From assembly GCF_035967765.1 (NCBI RefSeq), contig NZ_JAYWIT010000004.1: a stretch of 64,000 nucleotides of DNA, one strand, 5' to 3'. The notes under the pieces are model-generated. The model did not search any database. It saw only the letters and a program-made list of their open reading frames with translations, and was not told the origin of the DNA. This stretch comes from Conexibacter stalactiti (GTDB taxonomy: Bacteria; Actinomycetota; Thermoleophilia; Solirubrobacterales; Solirubrobacteraceae). A program made the translations under genes and the position numbers. Shown here piece after piece: positions 25,814 through 34,364 of the stretch (within the stretch, counting starts at the first letter, position 1; each line of letters opens with the position of its first letter).

Positions 25814-26485
25814 TCAGTCCTCCAGGAGGAAATCGAACACGGCGTAGGCGAGAAGCCCGAAGACGAGATCATAGAGGCCGAGCATCAACAGCCACTTCGC
25901 CGCCGGCCAGGAGGCGCCCCCGTCGGCCAGCAATGGCGCGCAGGCGCGCGCCGCGCCGATCAGCGCCGGGACCAGCAGCGGCAGCCCGACGATCGGCACG
26001 ATCAGGTCGCGCGAGCGGGTCTGGATCGCAAGCGCGGAGACGAGCGCGCCGACCAGCGACAGCGCCGCGTTGAGCAGCGCGAGCGTGACGAGCAGGCCCG
26101 GCAGCGCGCCCCACGGCGAGGGGCCGAGCAGCAGGATCGCGAAGGCCGGGACCGCGACCAGCTCGACGAGCGTGAGGAAGAGGAAGAGCGCGGTCGCCTT
26201 CGCGAGGAAGAGCGCGGTGCGGTCGATCGGCGCCATCAGCACGCCGTCGAAGCCGCCTTCGGCATGCTCGGAGATGAACAGCCGGTTGATCCCGAGGATC
26301 GCGGCGAAGAGGATCGTCACGAGCAGCACACCTGCCGCCAGCGAGCCGTCGACCTCGTCTCTGCCGAGGCCGAAGTGGAACAGCACGAAGGTGACGATCG
26401 AGAACAGCATCATCGCCGGAACCGACTCCGGCGCCCGCCGCTCCAGCAGCAGATCCTTGCGCAGCAGCACCATCGTGGGGCGCAT
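25814..26485 (-). CDS. ccmB: Heme ABC exporter permease CcmB
   Basis: Membrane permease of 223 residues with six hydrophobic segments, beginning MVLLRKDLLLERRAPESVPAM, the usual CcmB start. GINRLFISEHAEGGFDGVLMAP is a conserved family segment. It pairs with the CcmA ATPase. ATG 26485 is used; ATG 26473 (four residues shorter) is equally possible. A hairpin repeat separates it from ccmA, unlike the overlapping genes on either side. Confidence 0.92.
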   Translation of the reverse strand: MRPTMVLLRKDLLLERRAPESVPAMMLFSIVTFVLFHFGLGRDEVDGSLAAGVLLVTILFAAILGINRLFISEHAEGGFDGVLMAPIDRTALFLAKATALFLFLTLVELVAVPAFAILLLGPSPWGALPGLLVTLALLNAALSLVGALVSALAIQTRSRDLIVPIVGLPLLVPALIGAARACAPLLADGGASWPAAKWLLMLGLYDLVFGLLAYAVFDFLLED

Positions 26486-26498
26486 CGGGCGAGACGCG

Positions 26499-26549
26499 CG
26501 AGAACGAGCCCCCTGGCGAGTTCTCGAAGGCGATTCGAGGCCTCCGGCC
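26499..26549 (-). repeat. Intergenic hairpin repeat, copy 3
   Basis: On the minus strand, GGCCGGAGGCCT is followed after 11 bases by arms CGAGAAC/GTTCTCG. Copy 2 has the same 12-mer with the same 11-base spacing, but with GGGAA/TTCCC arms. It lies 13 bases after the ccmA stop in the sense orientation. Confidence 0.6.
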
Positions 26550-26562
26550 GAGCGATCGCCCG

Positions 26563-27226
<664 letters not shown>

Positions 27227-27249
<23 letters not shown>

Positions 27250-27712
27250 CGCTGCGATTCAGCTGCGCGACGACGTGGGCGAGCGTCGGCGCGAGGACGG
27301 GGAAGAGCTGCGCGATCGCCTTCGGGCTGCCGGGCAGGTTGACGATCAGCGTGCGGCCGGCGATCCCAGAGACGCCGCGCGAGGCCATCGCGAAGGGAGT
27401 GAATCTGAGCGACTCGGCGCGCAGCGCCTCCGCGAAGCCGGGCGCCTCGCGCTCGATCACGTCGCGCGTCGCCTCGGGCGTGTGGTCGTCGGGCGTCAGG
27501 CCGGTGCCGCCGGTCGTGAAGACGAGCGGCAGCCGCTCGCTTGCGTAGCCGCGCAACATCGACGCGATCGCCGAGCGATCGTCGGTGACGCGGTCGCGCG
27601 CGACCACCTCGCAGCCGGCCTCCCGAGCCAGCCGCTCCAGCTCGGCGCCGGAGAGGTCTTCGCCCTCGCCGCGCGCGAGCGTCGTCGAGATCGTCAGGAT
27701 CGCCGTTTGCAT
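27227..27712 (-). CDS. mog: Molybdopterin adenylyltransferase family (MogA/MoaB)
   Basis: Molybdenum-cofactor protein of 161 residues that adenylates molybdopterin before metal insertion. Motifs: VFTTGGTGLTPDDHTPEAT (MPT/nucleotide site), SRGVSGIAGRTLIVNLPGSPKA at the C-terminal half. Length matches MogA/MoaB stand-alone proteins. It precedes ccmA with a 23-base overlap, coupling a Moco gene to heme export. A TAGGCT hexamer 8 bases ahead of ATG suggests a leaderless start of this long operon. Confidence 0.92.
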
Positions 27713-27720
27713 CGCCGCGC

Positions 27721-27726
27721 AGCCTA
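27721..27726 (-). promoter_or_regulatory. Candidate leaderless -10 of the mog-ccm-hem operon
   Basis: TAGGCT on the minus strand, ending 8 bases before the mog ATG at 27712. Confidence 0.55.
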
Positions 27727-27755
27727 GAGCGTCGCCGCCGGCCGCATCGTCGCGG

Positions 27756-28235
27756 TCAGCCGCCGCGCCGCCACGTGCCCGACCGGCCGCCGGACTTCTC
27801 CAGCAGCACGACCTCGGCGATCTCGACGCCCTTCTCGATCCCCTTGACCATGTCGTAGACGGTCAGCGCGGCGACCGACGCGGCTGTCAGCGCCTCCATC
27901 TCGACGCCCGTCTGGGCGCTCGTGCGGGCGTCGGTCGTGAGCGTCACGATGCCCGCCTCGACGTCGACCTCGGCGACCACGTCGACGAACGACAGCGGCA
28001 GCCCGTGGCAGAGCGGGATCAGCTCGGAGGTGCGCTTGGCCGCCTGGATCCCGGCGATCCGCGCGACCGCGATCACGTCGCCCTTCGGGGCGTTCCCGTC
28101 GCGCACGGCGGCGGCGGTCGTCGGCGCCATCCGCACGGTCGCGCGGGCGACCGCGCGCCGGTCGGTGACGGCCTTGGCGCCGACGTCGACCATCCGCGCG
28201 CGGCCCTCGTCGTCGAGATGGGTCAGCTCGGCCAT
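27756..28235 (-). CDS. moaC: Cyclic pyranopterin monophosphate synthase accessory protein
   Basis: First-step molybdenum cofactor enzyme, working with MoaA to convert GTP into cyclic pyranopterin monophosphate. 159 residues, normal length. Signatures: MVDVGAKAVTDRRAVA near the start, KGDVIAVARIAGIQAAKRTSELIPLCHGLPL (the metal-independent active-site region) and MEALTAASVAALTVYDMVKGIEKG. moaA is not in the window. ATG 28235 is preceded by TAGCCT 6 bases upstream. The gap to mog is 43 bases. Confidence 0.95.
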   Translation of the reverse strand: MAELTHLDDEGRARMVDVGAKAVTDRRAVARATVRMAPTTAAAVRDGNAPKGDVIAVARIAGIQAAKRTSELIPLCHGLPLSFVDVVAEVDVEAGIVTLTTDARTSAQTGVEMEALTAASVAALTVYDMVKGIEKGVEIAEVVLLEKSGGRSGTWRRGG

Positions 28236-28241
28236 CAGCTC

Positions 28242-28247
28242 AGGCTA
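28242..28247 (-). promoter_or_regulatory. Candidate leaderless -10 of moaC
   Basis: TAGCCT on the minus strand ends 6 bases before ATG 28235. The rest of the gap to 28361 is GC-rich, with a GGCCGGCC palindrome, and shows no gene. Confidence 0.5.
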
Positions 28248-28361
28248 CCTGGCCGCCGGAGGGAGCCGGATCGTGGATGCCGGGCGCGGGCCGGCCGGGC
28301 CGATCAAGCCGGAGGCCTTTGAGGCTCGGCGGGTCGTGTCCGGCGCCGCGAGGCGGTTTCC

Positions 28362-29507
28362 TCAGGCGGCCAGGGCGTGCTTGTGCGCGGCTTCTACCAG
28401 CCCGTCGCGCAGCAGCCGGCCGGCCTCGCTCGCCTCCGGCAGCTCGGCGTGCCACTGCACGCCGACGGCGAACGGCAGCCGCGGATCCTCGATCGCCTCG
28501 ATCAGGCCGTCGCGGGAGGTCGAAGCGACCGTCAGCCCGCGGCCGAGGCGGTCGACCGCCTGGTGGTGGAGCGTCGGGACGGCGGCGTGCGCGCCGAGCA
28601 TCCGCCGCGACAGCGTCTCGCGACGCGAGCCGATCGCGTGCGTGCCCTCACTGTGCTCCTCGCCGTCGCCGTGGCCGATCTCGCTGAGGTCCTGGTGCAG
28701 CGAGCCGCCGCGGGCGACGTTGATCAGCTGGTGGCCGCGGCAGATCCCGAGCACCGGCATCCGCGTCGCGAGCGCCTCGCGCACGATCGCGACATCGGTG
28801 CGGTCGGCCTCGATGCGCGGGTTGCGCGCGGCGCGGATCGGCTGCCCGTAGATCGCCGGGTGGACGTCGTGCGTGTCGCCGGTCAGCACGAGCGCGTGGG
28901 CGGTCGCGAGCTGGCGCGAGGCGTCCTCGGGCGCGACGCGGCGCACGCGCACGTCGCCGGCGCCGAGCCAGCCCTCGTAGATCTCCGGGTTGTCGTCGCG
29001 CGCGACGAGCAGCACCAGCGGCGGCTCTCCGGCCGGCCGCAGCCCGGCGTAGGCGACGCGGAAGCGCTCGCGCGCCCGCGTCAGCCGCTTGCGCGCGGCC
29101 TCCGGCGTCGTCTGCAGCAACCGCGCGGCGTCGGTCGGGCCGAAGCCGGCGAACTGCAGCGTCACGAGCGCCCGCTCGCGCGCCGGCAGTTGCGCCAGCG
29201 CGGCTTCGATCGCGAGCCGCTCGTCGTGGTCCTCGGCCGGCGCCGCGGCTGCGGCGCCGAGGCCGTCGAGCAGCGCGGTGTCGTCGTGCGGGCGGCGCGC
29301 GCGCAGCGCGTCGATCGCGGCGTTGCGGGCGACGCGGAAGAGCCAGGCGCGCTGGCGCTCCTCCGAGATGTCGCGGGGCACGTGCAGCCAGGCCCGCAGG
29401 AAGACCTCCTGGGCGAGATCCTCGGCGAGGCCTGCGTCGCCGACGTAGCGGCGCAGGTGACGCTCGATCGGGCGGCGGTGGGTGGCGATGAGGAGGTCGA
29501 GATCCAT
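28362..29507 (-). CDS. Fusion of ECF-type sigma factor and class-I glutamine amidotransferase (C26/PuuD-like)
   Basis: One uninterrupted frame of 381 residues. Residues 1-72 are sigma region 2 (YVGDAGLAEDLAQEVFLRAW, then RQRAWLFRVARNAAIDALR). Residues about 96-150 are sigma region 4 (LPARERALVTLQFAG, then ARLLQTTPEAARKRLTRARE). After a 12-residue linker, residues 163-381 form a class-I amidotransferase or gamma-glutamyl hydrolase. The nucleophile Cys256 is in PVLGICRGHQLINV, and the His353/Glu355 pair is in VQWHAEL, so the triad looks intact. PuuD-type enzymes hydrolyse gamma-glutamyl amides. Coupling of such hydrolysis to promoter choice is inferred. No anti-sigma gene is adjacent. AGGTGA precedes the ATG. 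Confidence 0.88.
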   Translation of the reverse strand: MDLDLLIATHRRPIERHLRRYVGDAGLAEDLAQEVFLRAWLHVPRDISEERQRAWLFRVARNAAIDALRARRPHDDTALLDGLGAAAAAPAEDHDERLAIEAALAQLPARERALVTLQFAGFGPTDAARLLQTTPEAARKRLTRARERFRVAYAGLRPAGEPPLVLLVARDDNPEIYEGWLGAGDVRVRRVAPEDASRQLATAHALVLTGDTHDVHPAIYGQPIRAARNPRIEADRTDVAIVREALATRMPVLGICRGHQLINVARGGSLHQDLSEIGHGDGEEHSEGTHAIGSRRETLSRRMLGAHAAVPTLHHQAVDRLGRGLTVASTSRDGLIEAIEDPRLPFAVGVQWHAELPEASEAGRLLRDGLVEAAHKHALAA

Positions 29508-29555
29508 GTCACCTGTTGAGACGGAGTCCGCGCGCGAAAGCGGACACCGCCCCGC

Positions 29556-30293
29556 CTACGCCGGCGTGTGGGTCCGCTGCGCGGCCGCGACGATGTCGAG
29601 CACGGCCTGCTCGTCGCCGGCGCGGATCAGCTCGATCGGGTCGGGCGTGCCGTTGACGATCGACTCGAAGAAGTCCTTGCGCTCCTGGTAGGTCGGCAGC
29701 GTCGACTTCGCCCAGCCGCGGGCGTCGTTGAGGATCACCGCCAGGCGCGCGTAGTCCTCGCCGAACAGCTGCGAGATCTCGTGCTTCATCCGCTTCGCCA
29801 GCGCCGGCGAGGCGCCCGCGGTCGAGATCGCGATCGCGAGCGGACCGGTCCGCACGATCGCGGGCAGGATGAAGTTGCACAGCGGCGGCACGTCGACGAC
29901 GTTGACGAGCATCGCGCGCTTCTCGGCGTCGTCGTAGACGCCGATGTTGACCTCGGAGTCGTTCGTGGCGGCGATCACCATGAACGTCCCTTCCAGGTCG
30001 GCGGGCTCGTAGCGGCGGGCGATCCAGTTGATCGAGCCCTCGTCGGCGAGCCGCTGCAGCTCGGGCTGCAGGTCGGGCGCGACGACCGTCACGTCGCCGT
30101 CGCAGGCGAGCAGCCCCTCGACCTTCTCGAGGCCGATGTCACCGCCGCCGACGACGAGGCTGCGGCGTCCTCTGAGCTTCAGACACGCGATGTAGAACGG
30201 CGTGTCGAGCATGTCGCGGACGCAGGTCTGGTCGCAGATTCCCTTGCGGTACTGGCAGACGCATTCCTTGCCCGTATAGGCCTGTGCTGGCAT
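29556..30293 (-). CDS. Precorrin-2 dehydrogenase/sirohydrochlorin ferrochelatase (CysG N-domain) with Cys-rich N-terminus
   Basis: Siroheme-branch enzyme of 245 residues. From about residue 31 (DTPFYIACLKLRGRRSLVVGGGDIGLEKVEGLL) it is a Met8p/CysG-N NAD-binding domain that oxidises precorrin-2 and may insert iron. Its substrate would come from the CobA domain encoded 7 kb away. Ahead of the fold is an extra segment with Cys at 11, 13, 20 and 24 (C-x-C-x6-C-x3-C), unlike ordinary CysG, which could hold a metal or Fe-S cluster. ATG 30293 has a TACCCT hexamer 7 bases upstream. Confidence 0.88.
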   Translation of the reverse strand: MPAQAYTGKECVCQYRKGICDQTCVRDMLDTPFYIACLKLRGRRSLVVGGGDIGLEKVEGLLACDGDVTVVAPDLQPELQRLADEGSINWIARRYEPADLEGTFMVIAATNDSEVNIGVYDDAEKRAMLVNVVDVPPLCNFILPAIVRTGPLAIAISTAGASPALAKRMKHEISQLFGEDYARLAVILNDARGWAKSTLPTYQERKDFFESIVNGTPDPIELIRAGDEQAVLDIVAAAQRTHTPA

Positions 30294-30300
30294 TGGAACC

Positions 30301-30306
30301 AGGGTA
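30301..30306 (-). promoter_or_regulatory. Candidate leaderless -10 of the precorrin-2 dehydrogenase gene
   Basis: TACCCT on the minus strand ends 7 bases before ATG 30293 and fixes the Cys-rich N-terminus as translated. Confidence 0.5.
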
Positions 30307-30359
30307 CCCGGCTTGCGCAGCGGCACCGCGTCAGACGAGCGCGGCACCCTCCGCGCCGG

Positions 30360-31286
30360 TCAGGCGAGCGCGTTCGCGATCCGGTGCAGCCGCGTCGCCC
30401 AGGCGCGGTCCTCGTCGGAGGCGGTGAAGCCGTCGCGGTCGATCGCGAGCGCCTCGGCACGCGCCCGCAGGCACGTCCATGCGGCCGCCCGCTCCGGCTC
30501 CAGCTCGGCGGCGGCCGCGTACAGCTCGAGCCAGCGCCGCGCCTCCTCCGCCGCGGCGCGCGGCGCGTCGGGCAGCGCCGGCGCGAGCGGATCGATCAGT
30601 GCCCAGACGTCGGCATGGCGGTCGCCGCGGAGGGCGTGCGGGTCGATCGCCCGCCACTCGTCGCCGGCGCGCAGCGCGTTGCCGCCGTGGAGGTCGGCGT
30701 GCAGCAGCAGGTCGTCGGCGTCGGGGCGCAGCAGCAGCTCCAGCTCGGCGAGCGCCGGTCTGTCGTCGGCCAGCGCGCTGCGCCAGCCGTCGGCGTAGCC
30801 GGCGCCGAGGCGGGGCAGCGCGGCCGGCGGCGTGCCGGCGCGGTGCAGGCGCGCGACGAGGCGGCCGATCGTCGTCAGCCGCTCCTCCCACGACAGCCCG
30901 GCGGCGTCGAGCGGCGTGCCGGGACGCAGCTCCTCCAGCAGCAGCGTGAAGCCGTCGTCGCGCTCGTCGAGCAGTCGCGCGGCGGCGCCGGTCGGCTCCC
31001 AGAAGCGCAGCGCCTGACCTTCGGCGAGCAGATCGCGCGCGTCGGGGTGCTCGCGCGGGTTGACCTTCAGGACGACCGCCTCGCCGTCGCGCTCGGTCCG
31101 CGCCGCGAAGGCGACGTGGCCGTCGGGCAGCGGCTCCAGCTCGCTCAGCGCCCATCCGTCGCGGGCTCTGCCGATCCGGCGGCGCACGTCGGCGGCGATC
31201 GCCGAGAGGTCGTCGTCGGGCCAGAAGCCGCCCCAGCGGATGCGCAGCTCCGACAGCCGCCGTTCGATCTGCTCGCTTGCGTCCAT
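30360..31286 (-). CDS. Aminoglycoside/hydroxyurea phosphotransferase-family kinase (APH(6)-like)
   Basis: Protein-kinase-fold small-molecule kinase of 308 residues. The ATP Lys is in GEAVVLKVNP near 78. The catalytic loop is LLHADLHGGNAL (HxDxxxxN). The metal-binding DxD position reads AIDPHALRGDRHADVWAL. This layout is that of the APH(6)/streptomycin-hydroxyurea phosphotransferase family. It could phosphorylate an antibiotic or an unrelated metabolite, so resistance should not be assumed. ATG 31286 is chosen; GTG 31292 would add two residues. It is divergent from the DUF2236 gene. Confidence 0.85.
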   Translation of the reverse strand: MDASEQIERRLSELRIRWGGFWPDDDLSAIAADVRRRIGRARDGWALSELEPLPDGHVAFAARTERDGEAVVLKVNPREHPDARDLLAEGQALRFWEPTGAAARLLDERDDGFTLLLEELRPGTPLDAAGLSWEERLTTIGRLVARLHRAGTPPAALPRLGAGYADGWRSALADDRPALAELELLLRPDADDLLLHADLHGGNALRAGDEWRAIDPHALRGDRHADVWALIDPLAPALPDAPRAAAEEARRWLELYAAAAELEPERAAAWTCLRARAEALAIDRDGFTASDEDRAWATRLHRIANALA

Positions 31287-31328
31287 GCTCACGGTGTCAG
31301 CATTCCATCCATCGCCGTCGCGCATTCG

Positions 31329-31334
31329 TACTCT
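31329..31334 (+). promoter_or_regulatory. Candidate leaderless -10 of the DUF2236 gene
   Basis: TACTCT ends 7 bases before ATG 31342. The purine-rich gagagag between them is a weak Shine-Dalgarno alternative. Confidence 0.45.
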
Positions 31335-31341
31335 GAGAGAG

Positions 31342-32154
31342 ATGAGCGCCGAGGGGGTCTACGACGACGACGCGACGATCCGGCGGATCCACCGCGAGCA
31401 GGTCGTCGCGCTGGCCGGACCGCGCGCGCTGCTGATGCAGGCCGCGCACCCGGTCGCGTTCGCCGGCTTCTTCGCCCACACGGGCGCGATGGACGAGCCG
31501 TACGAGCGGCTCCACCGCACCGCGATGGCGGTCAACCTCGTCGTCTTCGGGCCGCGCGCCGAGGCCGAACGGGTGACGGCGATCGTGCGCAGAGTGCACG
31601 GCGGGATCAGGGGCGAGCTGAGCGAGCCGGCCGGCCGCTTCCCGGCCGGCACGCCGTACGCGGCCGACGACCCGGCGCTGCTGCTGTGGATCCTCGCGAC
31701 GCTGGTCGACTCCGGCATCACCGTCCACGAGCGCTACGTGCGCCGCCTGACGCGTGACGAACGCGATGCCTACTGGCGCGACTACCGCGTTTTCGGCCGC
31801 CTCTTCGGGCTGCGCGAGCGCGACATGCCGCAGACGATCGAGGGCTTCGACCAGTACATGCGCGGGATGCTCGACGGCGGCGACCTGCACGTCGGCCCCG
31901 CGGCGCGCGCGACCGCGATCGACATCGTGATGCGGCCGCCGGTGCCGCTGCACGTGCGGCCGCTGCTGGAGTACGCGAACTTCGCCACCGTCGGCCTGCT
32001 GCCGAAGCAGATCCGCCGCCTCTACGGCTTCCGCTGGGACCCGGCGCGCGGGCTGGCGCTGCGCGGCGGCCAGGAGTACGCCCGCCGCGTGCTCGTGCCG
32101 CTGCTGCCGGGCCGGCTGCGGTACGCCAACCCGCGCCTGCCGCAGACCGCCTAG
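31342..32154 (+). CDS. Oxygenase MpaB/latex-clearing-protein family (DUF2236)
   Basis: Cytosolic or membrane-associated protein of 270 residues. The N-terminal LAGPRALLMQAAHPVAFAGFFAHTGA and RLHRTAMAVNLVVFG segments are the DUF2236 hallmarks, with the His of AHP expected to ligate heme in relatives (MpaB, rubber oxygenase Lcp). The middle GRFPAGTPYAADDPALLLWILATLVDSG is also conserved. The substrate in actinobacteria is generally unknown. The stop TAG overlaps the rarA stop through a shared CTAG. Confidence 0.88.
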   Translation: MSAEGVYDDDATIRRIHREQVVALAGPRALLMQAAHPVAFAGFFAHTGAMDEPYERLHRTAMAVNLVVFGPRAEAERVTAIVRRVHGGIRGELSEPAGRFPAGTPYAADDPALLLWILATLVDSGITVHERYVRRLTRDERDAYWRDYRVFGRLFGLRERDMPQTIEGFDQYMRGMLDGGDLHVGPAARATAIDIVMRPPVPLHVRPLLEYANFATVGLLPKQIRRLYGFRWDPARGLALRGGQEYARRVLVPLLPGRLRYANPRLPQTA

Positions 32155-33434
32155 GGCTGCTTGCCCCGCGCCTTGCGGATCCGCTCGTGGCGCTCGCCGA
32201 GCGCTCTCTCGGTCGCGCTCGGCTGCCAGAAGCGCTGACCGGCGACCGACTCCGGCAGCAGCTCCTGCGGCGAGACGTGGCCGGGCCGGTCGTGCGGGTA
32301 GTCGTAGCCCTTGCCGCGGCCGCCCGAGCGCAGCGGCACCGGCGGCCGCGCCGCGCCCTTGTCGCGCACGTACTCGCGCGCCCGGCCGAGCGCCTTGTAG
32401 GCCGCGTTCGACTTCGGCGCCAGCGCCAGGTAGACCGCGCACTGCGCGAGCGCGTGGGCGCCCTCCGGCAGCCCGACGAGCTCGACCGCGGCGGCCGTCG
32501 AGGTCGCGACCTGGAGCGCCTGCGGATCGGCGTTGCCGACGTCCTCGCTGGCGAGGATCACCATCCGGCGTGCGATGAAGCGCGGGTCCTCGCCGCCCTC
32601 CAGCATCACCGCGAGGTAGTAGAGCGAGGCGTCGGGGTCCGAGCCGCGCGTCGACTTGATCCAGGCCGAGATCGTGTCGTAGTGGTTGTCGCCGGCACGG
32701 TCGTAGTGGAGGATCCGGCCCTGCAGCGCGTCCTCGGCGTGGGCGACGGTGACGACGCTCTCCGGCGCGGTCGTCGCGGCCAGCTCCAGCGCCCCGAGCG
32801 CCGTGCGGGCGTCGCCGGCGGCGCGGGCCGTGAGGAGTTCGACCGCCTCGTCCTCGACCGTCACCAGCCCCAGCTCTCTGCGCTCGATCGCGCGCAGCAG
32901 CAGCGTGCGCACGTCGTCGTCGCTGAGCTCTCTCAGCTCGTAGACGCGCGCCCGTGACAGCAGCGCGCCGTTGACCTCGTAGGAGGGGTTCTCGGTCGTC
33001 GCGCCGATCAGCGTCACGAGCCCCTCCTCGACGGCCGGCAGCAGCGCGTCCTGCTGCGCCTTGTTGAAGCGGTGGATCTCGTCGAGGAAGAAGACCGTCC
33101 GTCTGTCGAGCCGGCGGCGCTGCTGCGCCCGCTCCATCACCGCCCGCACCTCCGGTCTGCCGGCCTGCACGGCGCTCAGCTCCTCGAAGACGGCGTCGGC
33201 GCTGTCGGCGACGATCCGCGCCAGCGTCGTCTTGCCGGTCCCCGGTGGGCCGTGCAGGATCATCGAGTGCGGCCGGCCCGACTCGATCGCCGTCCGCAGC
33301 GGCGAGCCGTCGTGCAGCAGGTGACCCTGGCCGACGTACTCGTCGAGCGTCCGCGGCCGCATCCGCGCGGCCAGCGGCGCGTTCGCGCGGACCGTCGCGG
33401 CGTCGGGCTCGGGCGGCTCGAAGAGGCTGCTCAT
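32151..33434 (-). CDS. rarA: Replication-associated recombination protein RarA (MgsA/WRNIP1)
   Basis: AAA+ ATPase of 427 residues that acts at stalled replication forks. N-terminal PLAARMRPRTLDEYVGQGHLL is the family signature. Walker A is GPPGTGKTT (about 63-71) and Walker B is FFLDEIHRFNKAQQDALLP. Sensor-1 is in GATTENPSYEVNGALLSRARV, and the tetramerisation domain has RGSDPDASLYYLAVMLEGGEDP and SEDVGNADP. ATG 33434 is selected because it starts a short linker before the conserved core; longer frames are shadow. Confidence 0.95.
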   Translation of the reverse strand: MSSLFEPPEPDAATVRANAPLAARMRPRTLDEYVGQGHLLHDGSPLRTAIESGRPHSMILHGPPGTGKTTLARIVADSADAVFEELSAVQAGRPEVRAVMERAQQRRRLDRRTVFFLDEIHRFNKAQQDALLPAVEEGLVTLIGATTENPSYEVNGALLSRARVYELRELSDDDVRTLLLRAIERRELGLVTVEDEAVELLTARAAGDARTALGALELAATTAPESVVTVAHAEDALQGRILHYDRAGDNHYDTISAWIKSTRGSDPDASLYYLAVMLEGGEDPRFIARRMVILASEDVGNADPQALQVATSTAAAVELVGLPEGAHALAQCAVYLALAPKSNAAYKALGRAREYVRDKGAARPPVPLRSGGRGKGYDYPHDRPGHVSPQELLPESVAGQRFWQPSATERALGERHERIRKARGKQP

Positions 33435-33507
33435 GGGGATGCAGTCTGGCGCACGCCGGCGATGCCGTCCGGTGCGCGCCGTCCTGGTCGCGCGGGAGAC
33501 TGCCGCG

Positions 33508-34353
33508 ATGCCACGTCTCGTCAGCCGCGCCGTGCTGGCGGCGCTCGCGCTCGCGCTGCTGTGCGCACCGGCGCTCGCGAGCGCGGCCGACGAGCAGCGG
33601 ACCGCCGCGGAGCGGCGCGCTGCCGCCGAACGGCGTGCGCTCGCCGAGCAGCGTGCCGCGGCGTGGAGACCGCCGCTGCACGCCGCCGTCGCGTGGGCGC
33701 GCGGCCGCAGCGGCGACGTGCGCATCTCAGTGCGCGCGCACGGCAGAGCGTGGGGCCACCACGCGCGCGACGGCGTCGGCTCCGCGAGCGTGCTGAAGGC
33801 GATGCTGCTGGTCGCCTACCTCGACCATCCGCCGGTTCGCGGCCGTCCGCTGCACGCCGGCGACCGCGCGCTGCTGGAGCCGATGATCCGCTGGTCGGAC
33901 AACGGCAGTGCGACGCGCGTGCTGGGGATCGTCGGCAGCGGCGGTGTCGCCTCGGTCGCCCATCGCGCCGGCATGCGGCGGTTCGTGCTCGACCCGATCA
34001 TCTGGGGCCGCAGCCGCATCGACGCCGACGACCAGACGCGCTTCTTCAGCGCGATCGACCGCCGCGTCGTCCGACGCCACCGCGCCTACGCGATGCGGCT
34101 GCTGGCGCGCGTCGTGCCGGCGCAGCGCTGGGGGATCGGGCAGGTGCGGCCGCGCGGCTGGGCGCTGTACTTCAAGGGCGGCTGGGGCAGCGGCAGCGGC
34201 GCCGTCGAGCACCAGGTCGCGTTGCTGCGACGCGGCCGGCAGAGCGTCGCGGTCGCCGTGCTGACGAGCGGCAGCCCCAGCCACGAGTACGCGACCAGGA
34301 CGCTGGAGGGCGTCTTCGCGCGGCTCCTGCGCGGGCTCGCCGTGAAGCCGTAG
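33508..34353 (+). CDS. Exported serine hydrolase (class A beta-lactamase-like)
   Basis: Secreted protein of 281 residues. The signal peptide (1-26) ends near ALASAAD, followed by an Ala/Glu/Arg repeat helix (about 28-52). The catalytic domain has GSASVLKAM (SxxK), IRWSDNGSA (SDN), and LYFKGGWGSGSG at the KTG position (KGG). These are the three beta-lactamase/serine hydrolase motifs, although the overall fold is shortened. It could be a D,D-peptidase, esterase or lactamase. The ATG lies in gggagactgccgcg context. Its TAG stop is also the start of the next -10 hexamer. Confidence 0.82.
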   Translation: MPRLVSRAVLAALALALLCAPALASAADEQRTAAERRAAAERRALAEQRAAAWRPPLHAAVAWARGRSGDVRISVRAHGRAWGHHARDGVGSASVLKAMLLVAYLDHPPVRGRPLHAGDRALLEPMIRWSDNGSATRVLGIVGSGGVASVAHRAGMRRFVLDPIIWGRSRIDADDQTRFFSAIDRRVVRRHRAYAMRLLARVVPAQRWGIGQVRPRGWALYFKGGWGSGSGAVEHQVALLRRGRQSVAVAVLTSGSPSHEYATRTLEGVFARLLRGLAVKP

Positions 34354-34356
34354 AGT
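34351..34356 (+). promoter_or_regulatory. Candidate leaderless -10 of the M20 peptidase gene
   Basis: TAGAGT, whose TAG is the stop codon of the serine hydrolase, ends 8 bases before ATG 34365. Confidence 0.5.
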
Positions 34357-34364
34357 CCCCCGCG

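Noticed and set aside
28308..28318. Fourth copy of the hairpin repeat upstream of moaC
   Set aside because: Only GCCGGAGGCCT matches; the core and arms are absent and the orientation is not downstream-sense.
30360..31286. Antibiotic resistance gene
   Set aside because: APH-fold kinases are widespread with diverse substrates; the sequence does not show aminoglycoside specificity.
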